Part shown: positions 6,603 to 8,869 of the stretch, piece after piece | Layout of the letters: every line of letters begins with the position of its first letter | Numbering within the stretch: the first letter of the stretch is position 1 | NCBI GenBank assembly: GCA_035940955.1 | Contig: DASZEJ010000057.1 | Span: 1-8,869 of the forward strand | Length of the DNA: 8,869 nucleotides | DNA from: CADCVT01 sp035940955 | Lineage (GTDB): Bacteria > Actinomycetota > Thermoleophilia > Solirubrobacterales > Solirubrobacteraceae | Direction: 5' to 3' | The notes under the pieces: generated by a model | What the model was told of the DNA's origin: nothing | Database searches by the model: none | The model's input: only the letters and a program-made list of their open reading frames with translations | Made by a program: the position numbers and the translations under genes

Positions 6603-6968
6603 ATGCGCCTCTTCGCCCTCCGCGGCGCGTCGTCCGTCGACCGCAACGACCCTCAGGCCATCCTCGGTGCGACCGAGTGGCTGCTGCGCGAGATCATGCG
6701 CCGCAACCACCTCATCCCCGAGGACGTCGTCAGCTGCATGTTCACGCTGACCGAGGACCTCGACGCGGAGTTCCCCGCCGTGGCGGCGCGCAACATCGGC
6801 TTCGACCGCGTCCCGCTGCTGTGCGCGCGCGAGGTGCCGGTGCCGGGGGCGCTGCCGAAGGTGATCCGGATCCTCATGCACTACTACGCGCCGGACGCCC
6901 ACCGCGCGCAGCACGTCTACCTGGGCGAGGCGCGAGCGCTGCGCAGCGACATCGAGGCCGCGCAGTAG
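6603..6968 (+). CDS. aroH: Chorismate mutase, monofunctional AroH type
   Basis: Rearranges chorismate to prephenate, the branch step toward phenylalanine and tyrosine. The 121-residue protein is full length for the small trimeric AroH fold of Bacillus subtilis. Active-site residues known from that enzyme have matches: R7 (LRGAS), C74 and E77 (PLLCAREV), R89 (PKVIRILMH) and Y106 (QHVYLGEA). TLTEDLDAEFPAVAAR (48-63) is another family signature. There is no recognisable ribosome binding site in the 18 bp after rluB. Cotranscription with rluB is likely, as in other genomes where aroH sits between rluB and tyrosine or cytidylate kinase genes; here those downstream genes are missing. The stop lies 4 bp from the stop of the convergent small membrane ORF. 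Confidence 0.94.
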   Translation: MRLFALRGASSVDRNDPQAILGATEWLLREIMRRNHLIPEDVVSCMFTLTEDLDAEFPAVAARNIGFDRVPLLCAREVPVPGALPKVIRILMHYYAPDAHRAQHVYLGEARALRSDIEAAQ

Positions 6969-6972
6969 CGGC

Positions 6973-7128
6973 TCAGCTGTAGACCAGCATCGACTCGATC
7001 ACGATCACGACGAACGTCAGCGCAGCCAGCTGCTTCGCGGGCCGGATGAGGGGGTGATTCGGTGGCGGCGCGACGATTCCGAAGAACGCCAGCCACAGGA
7101 TTACGATGTGAACGTACAGCGCGGTCAC
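6973..7128 (-). CDS. Small predicted two-helix membrane protein (51 aa), unknown function
   Basis: I do not recognise this protein. Read from GTG 7128 to TGA 6973-6975, it gives 51 residues with two hydrophobic segments: about 4-20 (LYVHIVILWLAFFGIVA) and 37-50 (LTFVVIVIESMLVY). They are joined by a short polar Pro/Arg/Lys loop (PPPNHPLIRPAKQ, 21-33). This hairpin layout, with positive charge only in the loop, is sensible for a real inner-membrane peptide. About six of the 51 codons end in A or T (for example GTT, GTA, GGA, AAT), more than in neighbouring genes, which could mean relaxed selection or different origin. It starts 40 bp after the rtcB stop on the same strand, so read-through expression is possible. 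No good ribosome site is visible; the start codon sits at the foot of a hairpin. A non-coding reading is not excluded. Confidence 0.5.
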   Translation of the reverse strand: MTALYVHIVILWLAFFGIVAPPPNHPLIRPAKQLAALTFVVIVIESMLVYS

Positions 7129-7159
7129 CGCAGGCTGCGCAAAGCCTCGCAGCCTCCGG
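7128..7159 (-). terminator. GC hairpin between rtcB and the small membrane ORF
   Basis: AGGCTGCG (7132-7139) pairs perfectly with CGCAGCCT (7148-7155) around an 8-nt loop. After a C-C mismatch, 7128-7130 pair with 7157-7159. It begins 10 nt beyond the rtcB stop and ends on the first base of the small ORF's GTG. There is no U-tract on the minus strand, so it could be a weak terminator, a 3'-end stabiliser or a block on initiation of the small ORF. Confidence 0.5.
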
Positions 7160-7168
7160 CCCGCGCCG

Positions 7169-8446
7169 CTAGTCCTTGTACGGGTCGAACGTGTCGGCGC
7201 CGGCCATCGCGACGCCGATCGGGTTGAGCGTGTGGAGGACCTTGACCGTCCCCGCGTGCGCGGCGAGGACCTCCGGGAGCCGCTTGTACGCGCCCGGCGC
7301 CTCGTCCGCCCCGCCGCCGCGCAGCTCGATCCCTTTCGCGCGCAGCTCGGCGCGGACGGCGTCGTAGTCGATGGCGCCGCCCTCGCGGACGCGGACCGAC
7401 CGCGCGCGCCGGGCGCCGGGCGCGGCGAGCGCCTCGGCGCGCGTCGGGTGGACGGCGTCGTCGACGTCGTTGCGCCAGCGCTTGCGCGGCTTGCCCGCCG
7501 CCGCGTTGCGCGACATCGCCCGCCCCGCGCCGTGCACCGTCGAGTACAGCGCCCCGCGCGCGGCCTCCGTCCCCTCGAGGATCACCGACGGCTCGCCCAT
7601 CGACGCGCCGACGAACCCGCGCTGCCCGGGGAACGCCGGGGTCGCGCCCTTGCGGACGACCCACCAGTCCTCGCCGTCGTGCGTCTCGCGCCAGATCTCG
7701 TTGTGGTTGTTGTGGATCTCGTCGGTGGCGTGCGTGCCGAGGATGCGCAGGACGGTGTCGACGACCACGTCGCGGCCCGCGAACGCGTAGCGCGCGGCGA
7801 GGTCCATCGCGGCGACGTACGCCTGCCCGAGGTCCGTCCTGTCGTGGAAGAGCACCGGCGGCGCCTCCATCCCGCCCTCGCTCGCGCGGTCGTCGAACGC
7901 GAGCCCCTGCGCGAGCGCGAGGAACCCGGACGCCGTCCTGTGCCCGAACCCGCGCGACCCGAAGTGGACGCCGACCCAGACGAGCCCGTCCTCGTCCTCG
8001 AACAGGCACACGAAGTGGTTGCCGCTGCCGACGGTGCCGAGCTGCTGCGCGGCGAGGTCGTAGAGCTTGCGCTGCGGACCGAAGTCCGCGGTGCGGATCT
8101 CGTCGAGGATCGGGTGGTCGGCCCTCGTCCCGGCGCTGCGGCCGATGCCGAAGGAGACGCGGTCGACGATCGCGTCCATGACGCGCGGGAGGTCTGGCCT
8201 CAGCTCGGCGGCGAGGAGCGGGGTGCGGACGGCCTTGTTGCCGCAGCCGATGTCATAACCCGCGCCGGACGGCGAGACGTGCTCGCGGTACGCGACGACG
8301 CCGCCGATCGGCTGGCTGTAGCCAAGGTGCCCGTCGGCGCAGAGGACGCCGCGGGCGCCCTCCTCGGCGCCGACGCAGCGCTCGAGCTGCCGGATCGTCT
8401 TCTCGTCGTGGTCGCCGAAGACGCGGATGCGGTCGGTGTCGGTCAT
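7169..8446 (-). CDS. rtcB: RNA-splicing ligase, RtcB family
   Basis: A GTP- and Mn2+-dependent ligase that joins RNA 3'-phosphate or 2',3'-cyclic phosphate ends to 5'-OH ends, repairing cleaved tRNA or rRNA. The protein is 425 residues, within the bacterial range. Metal-site residues known in the family are present: D65 and C68 (GYDIGCG), H144 after N143 (GSGNHF), H161 (GVHFGSRGFGH) and a histidine in HNNHNE (245-250, probably H248). H305 in HGAGRAMSR is the conserved residue that becomes guanylylated. DGHLGYSQPIGG (38-49) and EAPGAYK (382-388) are further signatures. ATG 8446 is the natural start, with only a weak ribosome site upstream. No archease, RtcA or RtcR-type sigma-54 activator is visible within the window. 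The 54-bp gap to the upstream coiled-coil gene suggests one transcription unit, unless the hairpin there terminates. Confidence 0.95.
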   Translation of the reverse strand: MTDTDRIRVFGDHDEKTIRQLERCVGAEEGARGVLCADGHLGYSQPIGGVVAYREHVSPSGAGYDIGCGNKAVRTPLLAAELRPDLPRVMDAIVDRVSFGIGRSAGTRADHPILDEIRTADFGPQRKLYDLAAQQLGTVGSGNHFVCLFEDEDGLVWVGVHFGSRGFGHRTASGFLALAQGLAFDDRASEGGMEAPPVLFHDRTDLGQAYVAAMDLAARYAFAGRDVVVDTVLRILGTHATDEIHNNHNEIWRETHDGEDWWVVRKGATPAFPGQRGFVGASMGEPSVILEGTEAARGALYSTVHGAGRAMSRNAAAGKPRKRWRNDVDDAVHPTRAEALAAPGARRARSVRVREGGAIDYDAVRAELRAKGIELRGGGADEAPGAYKRLPEVLAAHAGTVKVLHTLNPIGVAMAGADTFDPYKD

Positions 8447-8483
8447 CGGTGTCTCAGTGTGCCCTTCGCGGTGGGTCGGAGGC

Positions 8484-8517
8484 GGCGGGAGCGGCCGGTG
8501 TCACAGCCGCTCCCGCC
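8484..8517 (-). terminator. 12-bp perfect hairpin across the stop codon of the coiled-coil gene
   Basis: GGCGGGAGCGGC (8484-8495) pairs without mismatch with GCCGCTCCCGCC (8506-8517). The 10-nt loop (8496-8505) contains the TGA stop (8501-8503) of the upstream gene. It lies 37 nt before the rtcB start. There is no U-tract, so rho-independent termination is uncertain; it may instead separate expression of the two genes. An alternative pairing exists between CCGGTG 8495-8500 and CACCGG 8517-8522. Confidence 0.5.
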
Positions 8518-8869
8518 ACCGGAGCGCCGCGGCGGCGACCGCGGCGAGCGCCTCGTTGAGCGCGACGCGGTCGCTCGCGGCGCGCGCCTTCGCGAGCGCC
8601 TTGAGCGCGTCGGCCAGCGGGCCGGGGCCGACCGGGCCCGTGCCGCCGCGCAGCTCGGCGGCGAGCGCCGGGTCGACGCGCGGCGCGGTGCGCACGGGCG
8701 CCGCGGCCTCGCCGTTGCTCCCGGGCGCCGCCCCGGCCGCACGCGCGGCACGCGCCTCGCTCGCACGGAGCGCCGCCTCCGCCGCGCGGGCGCGGGCCTC
8801 CGCGGCGCGCAGGCGCGCCTGGAGAGCCGCGACCGCGGAGGGTGCGGCCCCGGTGGTCGCGCCGCCCGC
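8501..8869 (-). CDS. Ala-rich coiled-coil protein, 3' part only, function unknown
   Basis: The frame is open from the window edge (8869) to TGA at 8501-8503, giving 122 visible C-terminal residues; the true start is outside. An internal GTG at 8695 is not needed as a start, since coding character continues upstream. The visible part begins with an Ala/Gly-rich stretch, then a heptad-like Ala/Arg/Glu/Leu helix at about visible residues 15-48 (pieces such as ALQARLRAAEARARAAEAAL). A Gly/Pro linker follows, then a helical C-terminal end (about 81-122) with DALKALAKARAASDRVALNE and finishing RWRERL. No catalytic motif or membrane segment is visible. I do not recognise the family. Its same-strand position just before rtcB suggests a shared transcript, but nothing in the sequence ties it to RNA repair. 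Confidence 0.6.
   Translation of the reverse strand, partial: AGGATTGAAPSAVAALQARLRAAEARARAAEAALRASEARAARAAGAAPGSNGEAAAPVRTAPRVDPALAAELRGGTGPVGPGPLADALKALAKARAASDRVALNEALAAVAAAALRWRERL

Noticed and set aside
8443..8766. 107-codon minus-strand frame overlapping the coiled-coil gene
   Set aside because: Very Arg/Pro/Ser-rich and overlaps the rtcB start; the frame ending at 8501 has coherent helical, heptad-like sequence and stays open to the window edge.

Overview
The window is very GC-rich, with nearly all third codon positions G or C. It reads as chromosomal DNA of a high-GC actinobacterium. The scpA-scpB-rluB-aroH order and the alanine-rich coding style would fit the deep-branching Thermoleophilia (Solirubrobacter or Conexibacter-like), but that placement is inference. 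No tRNA, rRNA, CRISPR array, transposase or prophage gene is visible.

Region 1 (1-2986, + strand) is a tightly coupled three-gene module. It holds the 3' part of an acyl-CoA synthetase (CaiC/AliA-like), a short-chain dehydrogenase strongly resembling 2-hydroxycyclohexanecarboxyl-CoA dehydrogenase (BadH), and a TetR-family regulator with a KstR2-like C-terminal region. The genes overlap by 4 and 1 nt. The likely job is CoA activation and oxidation of a cyclic or branched carboxylic acid under local control. The rest of the pathway would lie upstream of the window.

Region 2 (3064-6968) is a housekeeping block: scpA and scpB (condensin partners of SMC), rluB-type pseudouridine synthase and aroH-type chorismate mutase, all on the + strand. 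It is interrupted by rlmN on the - strand. scpB and rlmN converge on a 310-bp gene-free gap that holds a long imperfect palindrome (4620-4799) with internal repeats, the most unusual structure in the window. rlmN and rluB then diverge from start codons only 11 bp apart. scpA carries an Ala/Pro tail encoded by three 48-bp tandem units.

Region 3 (6973-8869, - strand) holds, in transcription order, the 3' part of an unrecognised alanine-rich coiled-coil protein, an RtcB RNA ligase, and a 51-residue predicted two-helix membrane protein. Two GC hairpins sit at the gene boundaries: one across the stop codon of the coiled-coil gene, one between rtcB and the small membrane ORF with the small ORF's GTG at its base. 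The small ORF converges on aroH with only 4 bp between stop codons.
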